From an uncultured Clostridia bacterium (lineage in GTDB: Bacteria > Bacillota > Clostridia > TANB77 > CAG-508), in contig CAKOYU010000009.1 in NCBI GenBank assembly GCA_934130975.1, positions 5,080 through 69,079 on the forward strand: a stretch of DNA of 64,000 nucleotides. Direction: 5' to 3'. Positions 1 to 8,058 of the stretch are shown piece by piece (position 1 is the stretch's first letter; every line of letters begins with the position of its first letter). Below the pieces are notes generated by a model. The model saw nothing but the letters and a program-made list of their open reading frames with translations. It ran no database searches and was not told where the DNA came from. The position numbers were made by a program, and so were the translations under genes.

Positions 1-2478
1 AAATATGGGACTAAACAACTAGTATACTCAAGTGATGTAGAAAAGCTAGGATTTGTAGAAGGAGATATTACAGTAAACATAGATGGGGGAACCTATAGTT
101 CAGCAATATATGGAGGAGGAAATAATGGACAAGTAAAAGGAAATGTAACACTTGAAATTAGTAACGTTGAGTCAAATCAGAACATATATACAGGTGGAAA
201 TACAGGAAATGTAGAAAAAAGTACAAAATTAACAATAAATTCAGGAACATATGAAGATGTTTTTGGAGGAGGATATTCAGGAAAAGTATTAGGAGATAGC
301 ACAGTAATAGTAAATAAAGGAACATGTGCAAACATATTTGGAGGAGGAGACCAAAGCTATGTACAAGGAAACACAGATGTAACAATAGGTCAAGAAAATT
401 CTTCAGATACAATAAATGTAACTGGACTAGTATATGGTGGAGGTCGAGGCTATGATGCCAATAATGATGGAGATGCCTCAGATTTTACCACAGTATATGG
501 AAGTTCAACTGTTTTAGTACAAGGTATAAATACTTTAGTAGAAAATTATGGATCAACAAAACTTGGTGCGGTAGCAGGGAATGTAGATGTAAACTTCAAA
601 AACTATTGGTCAGGAAACTCAACTGCTAAATATAAAACAATGAATGGTATAGATAGAGCAACAACAGTAAGTTTTGATAACAGTTATGTATTGTTAGAAA
701 ACAAAGATGAAACTAAAAGTTTGGTAGGAATAAAAGCAATAGAAAATTTAAAAATCCCCAAAGGAAGTGGACTGAAAATATCGGCAAATGGAGAAATAAC
801 AGGAAACTTCGAAGGTGGAGGAGAACTGTATCTAGATAGTTTAGTTTGTTTAACAGTGCAAGGAAATATAACAGGAAAAACAACGCTAGTTTTAAATCCA
901 AAATTAATGGAAGATGGAACACAAGGAATAAGAGGTGGAATAAATGTACCATATTTAAAAGTAGCAGGAACAGCACCAGAACCAGAGAATATTGCATTAG
1001 TGAGTGGAGAAACAAATAAATATGTAATAATCCAAGCAGATAAAGATACAGTAAAAGAAACAACAGGAGAAGAATATATATATTATTACATAGCAGGAGA
1101 TGTAACAGTAGAAAATAATATAACAATAGAGACAAATAGCGAAAATGGAAGAAAATATAAGGATAAAATAACAAATACAAATGATGTGCTAATTTTAAAT
1201 ACAGGAACATTTACGACAGATATGAATGTATCTTATTATGTAACAGATGATGCATATAAGAACAAAGATTATAGTGATATAGAAAGAAAATTAAAATTGA
1301 TATCAAATACAGATCAAAGTAAAACTGTAACAATGCCAGTTGGAACAGAGATCACAATGGTAACAGGAGATAAATATTATTCTTATGTAGTTGACAAAGA
1401 CAATATATTTGAAATTGGATTAAGTGATTTTGAAGGATATAGTGAGCTAAAAGATATAACAAATTCAGATTTAGTAGATAAATCGTTAAATGAAGTAAAT
1501 GGAACAACGACATATACATTTAAAGAAAATTATAAATTTATATTCAATTTTGCAAATAGTAAGGGAATAGAAGTAGATAGGTATTATCCATCATTTGAAA
1601 TATATTATACTCAAACATCATTTGGAAATGAGAAAAAAGATGTTGCAAATAACATAGTAGATATGCAAAAAAGAAGCTATGGTTTGACATTAACAAACGA
1701 CAAAAATTATTATGAAGCAGATGGAAATATTAATTTAACAGGCCAATTAAAAATAGGAAGCTTGAAAGAAAATACATATATTCCAACAAAAGATTTATAC
1801 TTAAAAATAAAATTAAAAGACAATAGTGGAAATGAATTTAAAATTCCTCAAGGAACGCAAGTTACAGTAAATGATGCAGAATACAATATAGAAAATGGGC
1901 AAGTTATATTTAAAATATTAGATAATTTAGATACTACAAGCGTAGAGCAGAATATGAACATTGCTGTTGATATGTCAGGAATCTTACCACAAGATAGACT
2001 AACCAAAGGAGAATATAAAATAGTTATAGAATATTTAAATAGTAAAGAATATAAAGAACTTGAAGAAAACAACATTACTATAATAGACAAGCAAACAGAA
2101 TACGGTTTAAGCACAATTATTAACCAACAAGAAGGAATAGCAAGTGACAAAATACAAATAATAAAACAAGGACAAGATGAAAGTAGAAGTATAAAAATAA
2201 AATATTCAAATTCAAGCGAATTACAAAATATGAAAATTAAAATAAAGGCGGTAGAAAGAACAGGAGAATTTGAATATAAAGAGACAAATAATAGTCAAAA
2301 TAAAATTGATATTAACATGCCAGAAATTGATACAACCAATAAAAATGAATTAGAACAAAATGTAAATGTAACTTTTAAGGATAGCTTAAAAGCTGGTACG
2401 TACAGAATATTGGTTGAGTTATATGATGAGTACGGACAATTTAGAACTTGTGACTATGTTAATTTTATAGTGAATTAA
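1..2478 (+). CDS. Large repetitive surface/adhesin-like protein (5' end outside window)
   Basis: The reading frame is open from the first base of the window, so this is the C-terminal 825 residues of a longer protein; an internal Met at 640 is not a real start. Residues 1-150 hold at least four repeats of about 25-30 residues with a GGG or GGN turn (IYGGGNNG, VFGGGYSG, IFGGGDQS), alternating with short beta strands, as in right-handed beta-helix surface proteins. The rest is rich in Asn, Thr and Lys and beta-like. The tail ends DYVNFIVN with no LPXTG motif or membrane anchor. It is probably secreted or cell-surface associated. Its last 273 bp are duplicated at 4082-4354. The specific function is unknown. 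Confidence 0.7.
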   Translation, partial: KYGTKQLVYSSDVEKLGFVEGDITVNIDGGTYSSAIYGGGNNGQVKGNVTLEISNVESNQNIYTGGNTGNVEKSTKLTINSGTYEDVFGGGYSGKVLGDSTVIVNKGTCANIFGGGDQSYVQGNTDVTIGQENSSDTINVTGLVYGGGRGYDANNDGDASDFTTVYGSSTVLVQGINTLVENYGSTKLGAVAGNVDVNFKNYWSGNSTAKYKTMNGIDRATTVSFDNSYVLLENKDETKSLVGIKAIENLKIPKGSGLKISANGEITGNFEGGGELYLDSLVCLTVQGNITGKTTLVLNPKLMEDGTQGIRGGINVPYLKVAGTAPEPENIALVSGETNKYVIIQADKDTVKETTGEEYIYYYIAGDVTVENNITIETNSENGRKYKDKITNTNDVLILNTGTFTTDMNVSYYVTDDAYKNKDYSDIERKLKLISNTDQSKTVTMPVGTEITMVTGDKYYSYVVDKDNIFEIGLSDFEGYSELKDITNSDLVDKSLNEVNGTTTYTFKENYKFIFNFANSKGIEVDRYYPSFEIYYTQTSFGNEKKDVANNIVDMQKRSYGLTLTNDKNYYEADGNINLTGQLKIGSLKENTYIPTKDLYLKIKLKDNSGNEFKIPQGTQVTVNDAEYNIENGQVIFKILDNLDTTSVEQNMNIAVDMSGILPQDRLTKGEYKIVIEYLNSKEYKELEENNITIIDKQTEYGLSTIINQQEGIASDKIQIIKQGQDESRSIKIKYSNSSELQNMKIKIKAVERTGEFEYKETNNSQNKIDINMPEIDTTNKNELEQNVNVTFKDSLKAGTYRILVELYDEYGQFRTCDYVNFIVN

Positions 2479-2484
2479 AAAATG

Positions 2485-2514
2485 GGGCAAATATTGGATG
2501 TATTTGCTCTTTTT
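2485..2514 (+). terminator. Intrinsic terminator of the surface protein gene
   Basis: GGGCAAATA and TATTTGCTC form a stem (one G-T pair), followed directly by TTTTT, 6 bases after the stop codon. Confidence 0.7.
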
Positions 2515-2613
2515 GGCGAAATGCATGTTTACACTATCTTGAAATATCGACGATGTTGTTGATTTTGTAACAAAAACAGCCAAAATTATATTTGATTTTG
2601 TGCAAATGAACTA

Positions 2614-2642
2614 TTGAACTATTTTGGATTTTGTGCTATTAT
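2614..2642 (+). promoter_or_regulatory. SigA-type promoter for the AAA ATPase
   Basis: TTGAAC, 17-bp spacer, TATTAT, with an extended -10 (TGC before TATTAT). It lies 34 bases before the ATPase start. Confidence 0.6.
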
Positions 2643-2675
2643 ATAAATATATAATATGAGAAAGGGAGAATATTT

Positions 2676-4028
2676 ATGAAAAGAAAAATTTATAATGATA
2701 TTCTTGAATGGAAAAAGGAGAGTAATGGAACTACTGCGTTGTTAATTGAAGGAGCAAGAAGAGTTGGAAAAAGTTATATAGCAGAGAAATTTGCAAAAGA
2801 AAATTATAAATCATATATTTTGATAGATTTTTCAAAAGCAGCAGAAGAGGTAAAAAAATTATTTGATGAGTATTTAGATAATTTAGAATATTTATTTACA
2901 TATTTATCACAATATTATGGTGTGAAATTATATGAAAGAGAATCATTGATTATTTTTGATGAAATACAATTTTGTCCAAGAGCAAGAGGTGCCATTAAAC
3001 ATTTAGTTGCAGATGGGAGATATGATTATTTAGAAACAGGTTCATTAATATCAATAAAAAAGAATGTAAAAGATATTTTGATACCATCAGAGGAAGAAAA
3101 ACTAAGAATGTATCCATTTGACTTTGAAGAATTTTTGTGGGCAATGGGGAATGAAACATTAATGGACTTTATAAAAGAGTGTTATAAGAAGAAAATGCTA
3201 CTAGGACAAGCATTACATAGAAAAGCAATGGATTATTTTAAAGAATATTTAATTGTTGGTGGTATGCCTCAAGCAGTAGAAATGTATTCAAAAACAAGAG
3301 ATTTTGAAAAAGTAGACAAAATAAAAAGAAATATATTAAATTTATATAGAGAAGACATTAGAAAACATGCAGAAGAATTGAATTTGAAAGTAGAGCAAAT
3401 ATTTGATACAATACCATCTCAACTACAAAAACATGAGAAAAAATTCAATATATCAAATTTGAATGAAAATGCAAGATATAGAAATTATGAAGGAGCATTT
3501 TATTGGCTTAATGATGCATGTTTAGTAAATATTGCATATAATACAACTGAACCTAATATAGGTTTAGGACAAAGAATGGATACAAATGCTTTAAAATGTT
3601 ATATGTTTGATACAGGATTACTATTATCAATGACATTTAATGAGAAGAATATAGTAAATGAGGAAATCTATAAAAAAATTCTTTTTGACAAATTATCTTT
3701 TAATGAAGGAATGATATTAGAAAATATAGTAGCACAAATGTTGGTGAGTTCAGGAAGAAAATTATATTTCTTTTCTAGAAACGAAAGAGAAGATAGCTCA
3801 GAAACAATGGAAGTGGATTTTTTGATTTCAACAGACAAAATAACATCAAAACATAATATAGTACCAATTGAAGTGAAGTCTGGTGAAAGATATACGTTTA
3901 CATCATTAAAAAAATTAAAAAATAAGTATAATGATTTTTTAGCAAAAGCAGTTATTATTCATACTAAAGATTTAAAAGAAGAAAATGATATTTTATATCT
4001 TCCAATATATATGACTATATTATTATAA
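2676..4028 (+). CDS. AAA family ATPase with DUF4143-type C-terminus
   Basis: A 450-residue protein of the widespread 'ATP-binding protein' family (AAA_14 plus DUF4143). Walker A is EGARRVGKS at residues 25-33 and Walker B is LIIFDEIQ at 91-98. The C-terminal half carries the restriction-endonuclease-like core typical of these proteins (EVDFLIS, then PIEVKSGE). The role of the family is not settled, and many members are patchily distributed. It has its own promoter, an RBS (GAAAGGGAG) and a terminator, and sits between a surface-protein gene and a duplicated fragment of that gene's 3' end. This suggests it arrived as a separate cassette. Confidence 0.85.
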   Translation: MKRKIYNDILEWKKESNGTTALLIEGARRVGKSYIAEKFAKENYKSYILIDFSKAAEEVKKLFDEYLDNLEYLFTYLSQYYGVKLYERESLIIFDEIQFCPRARGAIKHLVADGRYDYLETGSLISIKKNVKDILIPSEEEKLRMYPFDFEEFLWAMGNETLMDFIKECYKKKMLLGQALHRKAMDYFKEYLIVGGMPQAVEMYSKTRDFEKVDKIKRNILNLYREDIRKHAEELNLKVEQIFDTIPSQLQKHEKKFNISNLNENARYRNYEGAFYWLNDACLVNIAYNTTEPNIGLGQRMDTNALKCYMFDTGLLLSMTFNEKNIVNEEIYKKILFDKLSFNEGMILENIVAQMLVSSGRKLYFFSRNEREDSSETMEVDFLISTDKITSKHNIVPIEVKSGERYTFTSLKKLKNKYNDFLAKAVIIHTKDLKEENDILYLPIYMTILL

Positions 4029-4044
4029 TAAAAGTAAATAAAAA

Positions 4045-4080
4045 AATATGGGGGAATTTTATATTTTCTCCATATTTCTT
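4045..4080 (+). terminator. Terminator-like hairpin after the ATPase gene
   Basis: AAATATGG pairs with CCATATTT, followed by a weak T-rich tail. It lies 17 bases after the stop codon and just before the surface-gene remnant. Confidence 0.5.
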
Positions 4081-4081
4081 A

Positions 4082-4354
4082 TCAAATTCAAGCGAATTAC
4101 AAAATATGAAAATAAAAATAAAGTCAGTAGAAAGAACAGGAGAATTTGAATATAAAGAAACAGCAAATAGTCAGAATACAATAAGTATTGATACGACGGA
4201 AATTGATACAGCAAATAAAAATAGTTTAGAACAAAATGTAAATATCACTTTTAAGGATAGCTTAAAATCTGGTACGTACAGAATATTGGTGGAGCTATAT
4301 GATGAATACGGACATTATAGAACTTGTGACTATGTTGATTTTATAGTAGACTAA
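4082..4354 (+). pseudogene. 3' remnant of a second surface-protein gene
   Basis: These 273 bp correspond base for base in length to the last 273 bp of the surface protein gene (2206-2478). Similarity starts abruptly at TCAAATTCAAGCGAATTAC in both and runs to the stop codon (…RTCDYVNFIVN versus …RTCDYVDFIVD). There is no RBS or promoter, and the frame is not open to a plausible start. The internal ATG at 4106 is the same internal Met as in the parent. It is best read as the tail of a former tandem paralogue whose 5' part was lost. Confidence 0.75.
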
Positions 4355-4460
4355 CATAAAACAATGAAAAACTAGGTTATATCTATGAATGTTACATAGA
4401 AAACAAAATTCTTTAACTATAATTGTAACAAATTGTCAAAATAAAAGTAAGAAAAATCAA

Positions 4461-4490
4461 AACTAATAGTTGCAAAACTATTAGTTTTTT
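4461..4490 (+). terminator. Hairpin terminator overlapping the adhE promoter
   Basis: AACTAATAG and CTATTAGTT form a perfect 9-bp stem (extendable with A-T pairs), followed by TTTT. It ends the remnant transcript and overlaps the -35 of the next promoter. Confidence 0.7.
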
Positions 4491-4498
4491 GTTATGAT
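4470..4498 (+). promoter_or_regulatory. Promoter of adhE
   Basis: TTGCAA, 17 bp, TATGAT. The -35 lies in the loop and arm of the preceding inverted repeat, so that palindrome could also act as an operator. No clear Rex-type site was seen. Confidence 0.55.
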
Positions 4499-4548
4499 GA
4501 AAAAGAACGAAAGATTTAAAAGAATCTAAAGAAAGGATGAGGTCAAAG

Positions 4549-7128
4549 ATGGATAACGAAGCCTTACAAAAAACAATAGAAAAAGTAAGAAAAGCGCAAC
4601 AAGAATTCGCTAAATATACACAAGAACAAGTAGATAAAATATTTCAATCAGCAGCAATAGCTGCAAACCAAAACAGAATACCACTAGCAAAAATGGCAGT
4701 AGAAGAAACTGGGATGGGAGTAGTAGAAGATAAAGTAATAAAAAACCACTATGCAGCAGAATATGTATACAATAAATACAAAGATGTAAAAACATGTGGA
4801 GTAATAGAAAAAGATGAAAACTATGGAATTACAAAAATAGCAGAACCAATAGGAGTAATTGCTGCAGTAATACCAACAACAAACCCAACATCAACAGCAA
4901 TATTTAAAACATTGTTAGCATTAAAAACAAGAAATGGAATAATAATAAGTCCACATCCAAGAGCAAAAAAATCAACAATAGAAGCTGCAAAAATAGTATT
5001 AGAAGCAGCTGTAAAAGCAGGAGCACCAGAGGGAATAATTGCGTGGATAGATGTACCATCATTAGAGTTAACAAATTTGTTAATGCAATCAGCAGATATA
5101 ATATTAGCAACAGGTGGACCAGGAATGGTAAAATCAGCATATTCAAGTGGAAAACCAGCATTAGGAGTAGGTGCAGGAAATACACCAGCAGTAATAGATG
5201 AAACTGCAGATGTAGTATTAGCAGTAAACTCAATAATACATTCAAAAACATTTGATAATGGAATGATATGTGCATCAGAACAATCTGTAATAGTAAGTGA
5301 CAAAATTTATGATCAAGTAAGAAATGAATTTATGAAAAGAGGATGCTACTTGCTAAATGCAGAACAAACAGAAAAAGTAAGAAAAACAATAATAATAAAT
5401 GGAGCACTAAATGCTAAAATAGTTGGACAATCAGCACACACAATAGCAAAACTAGCAGGAATAGATGTAGACGAAAATATAAAAATATTAGTAGGTGAAG
5501 TAGAAAGTGTAGAATTATCAGAAGAATTTGCACATGAAAAACTATCACCTGTATTAGCAATGTACAAAGCATCAAGCTTTGATGATGCATTAAGCAAAGC
5601 ATATAGATTAATAGAAGATGGAGGATTAGGACATACATCTTCATTATATATCAATACAGTTACTGAAAAAGAAAAAATAGAAAAATTTTACAATACAATG
5701 AAAACATGTAGAGTATTAATAAATACGCCATCATCACAAGGTGGAATTGGTGACATATACAACTTTAAATTAGCGCCATCACTAACACTTGGATGTGGTT
5801 CATGGGGAGGAAACTCTGTTTCAGAAAATGTAGGAGTAAAACATTTAATAAATATAAAAACAGTAGCCGAAAGGAGAGAAAATATGCTTTGGTTTAGAGC
5901 ACCTGAAAAGGTATATTTAAAAAGAGGTTGTTTACCAGTAGCTTTAGAAGAGCTAAAAAATGTAATGGGTAAAAAGAGAGTATTTATAGTAACAGATACA
6001 TTTCTTTATGAAAATGGATACACAAAAGTAGTAACAGATAAATTAGACGAAATGGGAATAGTACATGAGACATTCTTTGATGTTGCGCCAGATCCAACAC
6101 TTGCATGTGCAAGAGAAGGAGCAAAACTAATTGATGCATTCAAACCTGATTGTATAATAGCAGTTGGTGGAGGATCAGCAATGGATGCTGCAAAAATTAT
6201 GTGGGTAATGTACGAACATCCAGATATCGATTTCTTAGATATGGCAATGAGATTTATGGATATCAGAAAAAGAGTATACACATTCCCTAAAATGGGAGAA
6301 AAAGCATACTTTATAGCTGTTCCAACATCAGCAGGAACAGGTTCAGAAGTAACACCATTTGCTGTTATTACAGATGAAACAACAGGACAAAAATATCCAT
6401 TAGCAGATTATGAACTATTACCTAAAATGGCAATTGTAGATGCAAACTTAATGATGAATGCACCAAAAGGATTAACATCAGCATCAGGTGCAGACGCATT
6501 AGTTCATGCAATAGAAGCATATGCATCTATGATGGCAACAGAATTTACAGATGGACTAGCAATAGAAGCAATAAAAACAATTTTTGAATATTTACCAAGA
6601 GCATATGAAAACGGAGCAAATGACCCAGAAGCAAGAGAAAAAATGGCAAATGCTGCAACAATGGCAGGTATGGCCTTTGCGAATGCATTTTTAGGAATAT
6701 GTCATTCAATGGGACATAAACTAGGAGCATATCATCACTTACCACACGGAATTACAGTTGCATTAGTACTTGATGAAGTAATGAGATTTAATAGTGCAGA
6801 AATTCCAAATAAAATGGGAACATTTCCACAATATGATCATCCACATACATTAAGAAGATATGCAGAAATTGCAGAAGCTTTAAATATAGGTGGAGCAAAT
6901 GATTATGAAAAAATGGAAAATCTAATAACAAAAATAGATGAATTAAAAGAAAGAATTGGAATAAAGAAAACAATCAGAGAATATGGAATCGAAGAACAAG
7001 AATTTTTAGCTACATTAGATGAAATGTCAGAAAAGGCATTTGATGATCAATGTACAGGAGCAAATCCAAGATATCCATTAATTAGTGAATTAAAAGATAT
7101 TTATTTAAAGACATATTATGGAAATTAG
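4549..7128 (+). CDS. adhE: Bifunctional acetaldehyde/alcohol dehydrogenase
   Basis: AdhE converts acetyl-CoA to acetaldehyde and then ethanol, using two NADH. The N-terminal CoA-dependent aldehyde dehydrogenase domain spans about residues 1-440, with the catalytic Cys in NGMICASEQS near residue 241. The C-terminal iron-dependent alcohol dehydrogenase domain spans about 450-859, with the NAD-binding GGGSAMDAAK and the iron-site histidines in DALVHAIEAY and HSMGHKLGAYHHLPHG. Length (859 residues) is normal for the family. The ATG at 4549 is chosen because AAAGGATGAGG ends 6 bases before it; the upstream in-frame ATG at 4537 lies inside that RBS. AdhE forms spirosome filaments in other bacteria. 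It indicates ethanol fermentation. Confidence 0.97.
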   Translation: MDNEALQKTIEKVRKAQQEFAKYTQEQVDKIFQSAAIAANQNRIPLAKMAVEETGMGVVEDKVIKNHYAAEYVYNKYKDVKTCGVIEKDENYGITKIAEPIGVIAAVIPTTNPTSTAIFKTLLALKTRNGIIISPHPRAKKSTIEAAKIVLEAAVKAGAPEGIIAWIDVPSLELTNLLMQSADIILATGGPGMVKSAYSSGKPALGVGAGNTPAVIDETADVVLAVNSIIHSKTFDNGMICASEQSVIVSDKIYDQVRNEFMKRGCYLLNAEQTEKVRKTIIINGALNAKIVGQSAHTIAKLAGIDVDENIKILVGEVESVELSEEFAHEKLSPVLAMYKASSFDDALSKAYRLIEDGGLGHTSSLYINTVTEKEKIEKFYNTMKTCRVLINTPSSQGGIGDIYNFKLAPSLTLGCGSWGGNSVSENVGVKHLINIKTVAERRENMLWFRAPEKVYLKRGCLPVALEELKNVMGKKRVFIVTDTFLYENGYTKVVTDKLDEMGIVHETFFDVAPDPTLACAREGAKLIDAFKPDCIIAVGGGSAMDAAKIMWVMYEHPDIDFLDMAMRFMDIRKRVYTFPKMGEKAYFIAVPTSAGTGSEVTPFAVITDETTGQKYPLADYELLPKMAIVDANLMMNAPKGLTSASGADALVHAIEAYASMMATEFTDGLAIEAIKTIFEYLPRAYENGANDPEAREKMANAATMAGMAFANAFLGICHSMGHKLGAYHHLPHGITVALVLDEVMRFNSAEIPNKMGTFPQYDHPHTLRRYAEIAEALNIGGANDYEKMENLITKIDELKERIGIKKTIREYGIEEQEFLATLDEMSEKAFDDQCTGANPRYPLISELKDIYLKTYYGN

Positions 7129-7130
7129 AT

Positions 7131-7156
7131 AATTGAAAAAAATAAATTTTTCAATT
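7131..7156 (+). promoter_or_regulatory. Leader hairpin between adhE and the kinase gene
   Basis: AATTGAAAAA and TTTTTCAATT form a perfect 10-bp stem with a 6-base loop. No T run follows, and the RBS AAAGGAATG follows directly. The same 10-bp arms recur before the sortase gene at 17827-17855. Confidence 0.5.
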
Positions 7157-7178
7157 AAAGAAAGGAATGTGATGAAAA

Positions 7179-7937
7179 ATGGAATATAATTTAAATGAAC
7201 CAATTGCAGAAAGAAAAACAAAAACAGTATATAGAGATGGAAATAAAACAATAAAACTATTTGTAGAAAATTACTCAAAAGCAGCGATATTAAATGAAGC
7301 ACTAATACAAGCAAGAGTAGAAGAAAAAACAGACTTAAATATGTCAAGATTATTAGAAGTTACAAAAATAGAAAATAGATGGGCATTAGTTACAGAATTT
7401 ATAGAAGGAACACCATTAGATGTACTAATGAGAGAACACCCAGAAAGACAAAAAGAATATTTAAATTTATTTGTAAATATTCAATTAGAAATAATGTCAA
7501 AAAGAGTACCAACATTAAATAGGCTAAAAGACAAATATAGAAGAAAACTAGCAGAAGCTGATATTGATGATACAACAAGATATGAATTATTACAAAGACT
7601 AGAAGGGACAAAGAATCATGACAAACTATGCCATGGAGATTTTAACCCAAGTAATGTAATAATAAATGCAAATGGAGAATACAGTATTATTGACTGGGCA
7701 CATGCTACACAGGGCAATGCATCAGCAGATGTAGCAAAAACATTTTTACTATTTTCTTTAAATGGACAAACAGAATTAGCAGAAAAATATTTAGACTTAT
7801 TTACAGAAAAAAGTGGAATTGAAAGAAAAGAAATTCAAAGATGGATTCCAATAGTGGCAGCTGTTCAATTAAAAAAAGGCGGAGCTGAAAATAAAGAATT
7901 TCTAGAAAAATGGATCGATGTTGTAGATTATGAATAG
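7179..7937 (+). CDS. Aminoglycoside phosphotransferase/choline kinase-like protein
   Basis: A 252-residue small-molecule kinase of the APH fold. The catalytic loop is CHGDFNPSNVII and the metal-binding DFG equivalent is IIDWAHA, followed by ADVAKTF as in the APH/choline kinase superfamily. The N-lobe holds the ATP-binding lysine region (KTIKLFVENYSKAA). The substrate cannot be deduced; sugar, choline or aminoglycoside-like molecules are all possible, and there is no sign of a resistance role. It lies 50 bases after adhE with no promoter recognised between them, so it may be cotranscribed with adhE. A terminator follows. Confidence 0.8.
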   Translation: MEYNLNEPIAERKTKTVYRDGNKTIKLFVENYSKAAILNEALIQARVEEKTDLNMSRLLEVTKIENRWALVTEFIEGTPLDVLMREHPERQKEYLNLFVNIQLEIMSKRVPTLNRLKDKYRRKLAEADIDDTTRYELLQRLEGTKNHDKLCHGDFNPSNVIINANGEYSIIDWAHATQGNASADVAKTFLLFSLNGQTELAEKYLDLFTEKSGIERKEIQRWIPIVAAVQLKKGGAENKEFLEKWIDVVDYE

Positions 7938-7958
7938 TTAAAAAAGCGGAGTTTTATG

Positions 7959-7990
7959 AAAAAACACCTATGTAAAAATGGGTGTTTTTT
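7959..7990 (+). terminator. Intrinsic terminator
   Basis: AAAACACC pairs with GGTGTTTT, with a T run included in the 3' arm. It lies 21 bases after the kinase stop codon. Confidence 0.85.
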
Positions 7991-7999
7991 ATATAAATA

Positions 8000-8028
8000 T
8001 TGCAAACAAATGTACTGCGTGATATAAT
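8000..8028 (+). promoter_or_regulatory. Promoter of uvrB
   Basis: TTGCAA, 17 bp, TATAAT. The spacer contains AAACAAATGTAC, which only loosely resembles a Gram-positive LexA box (GAACnnnnGTTC), so SOS control is possible but not shown. Confidence 0.8.
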
Positions 8029-8058
8029 GTAATGTGAAAAATCAAATTAGGAGGAAAT

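Noticed and set aside
713..1210. Long Leu/Phe-rich - strand frame opposite the surface gene, and many similar ones elsewhere
   Set aside because: These are antisense shadows of A+T-rich genes (strings of Leu, Phe, Tyr), without RBS or motifs.
4106..4354. 82-codon ORF as a functional small gene
   Set aside because: No RBS or promoter; similarity to the upstream surface gene begins before its ATG, so it is a remnant.
7131..7156. Rex operator or intrinsic terminator after adhE
   Set aside because: The palindrome lacks the conserved Rex half-sites (TTGTTAA/TTGTGA) and has no T tail.
8003..8014. LexA/SOS box in the uvrB promoter
   Set aside because: AAACAAATGTAC differs from GAACnnnnGTTC at two conserved positions; noted only as a weak resemblance.
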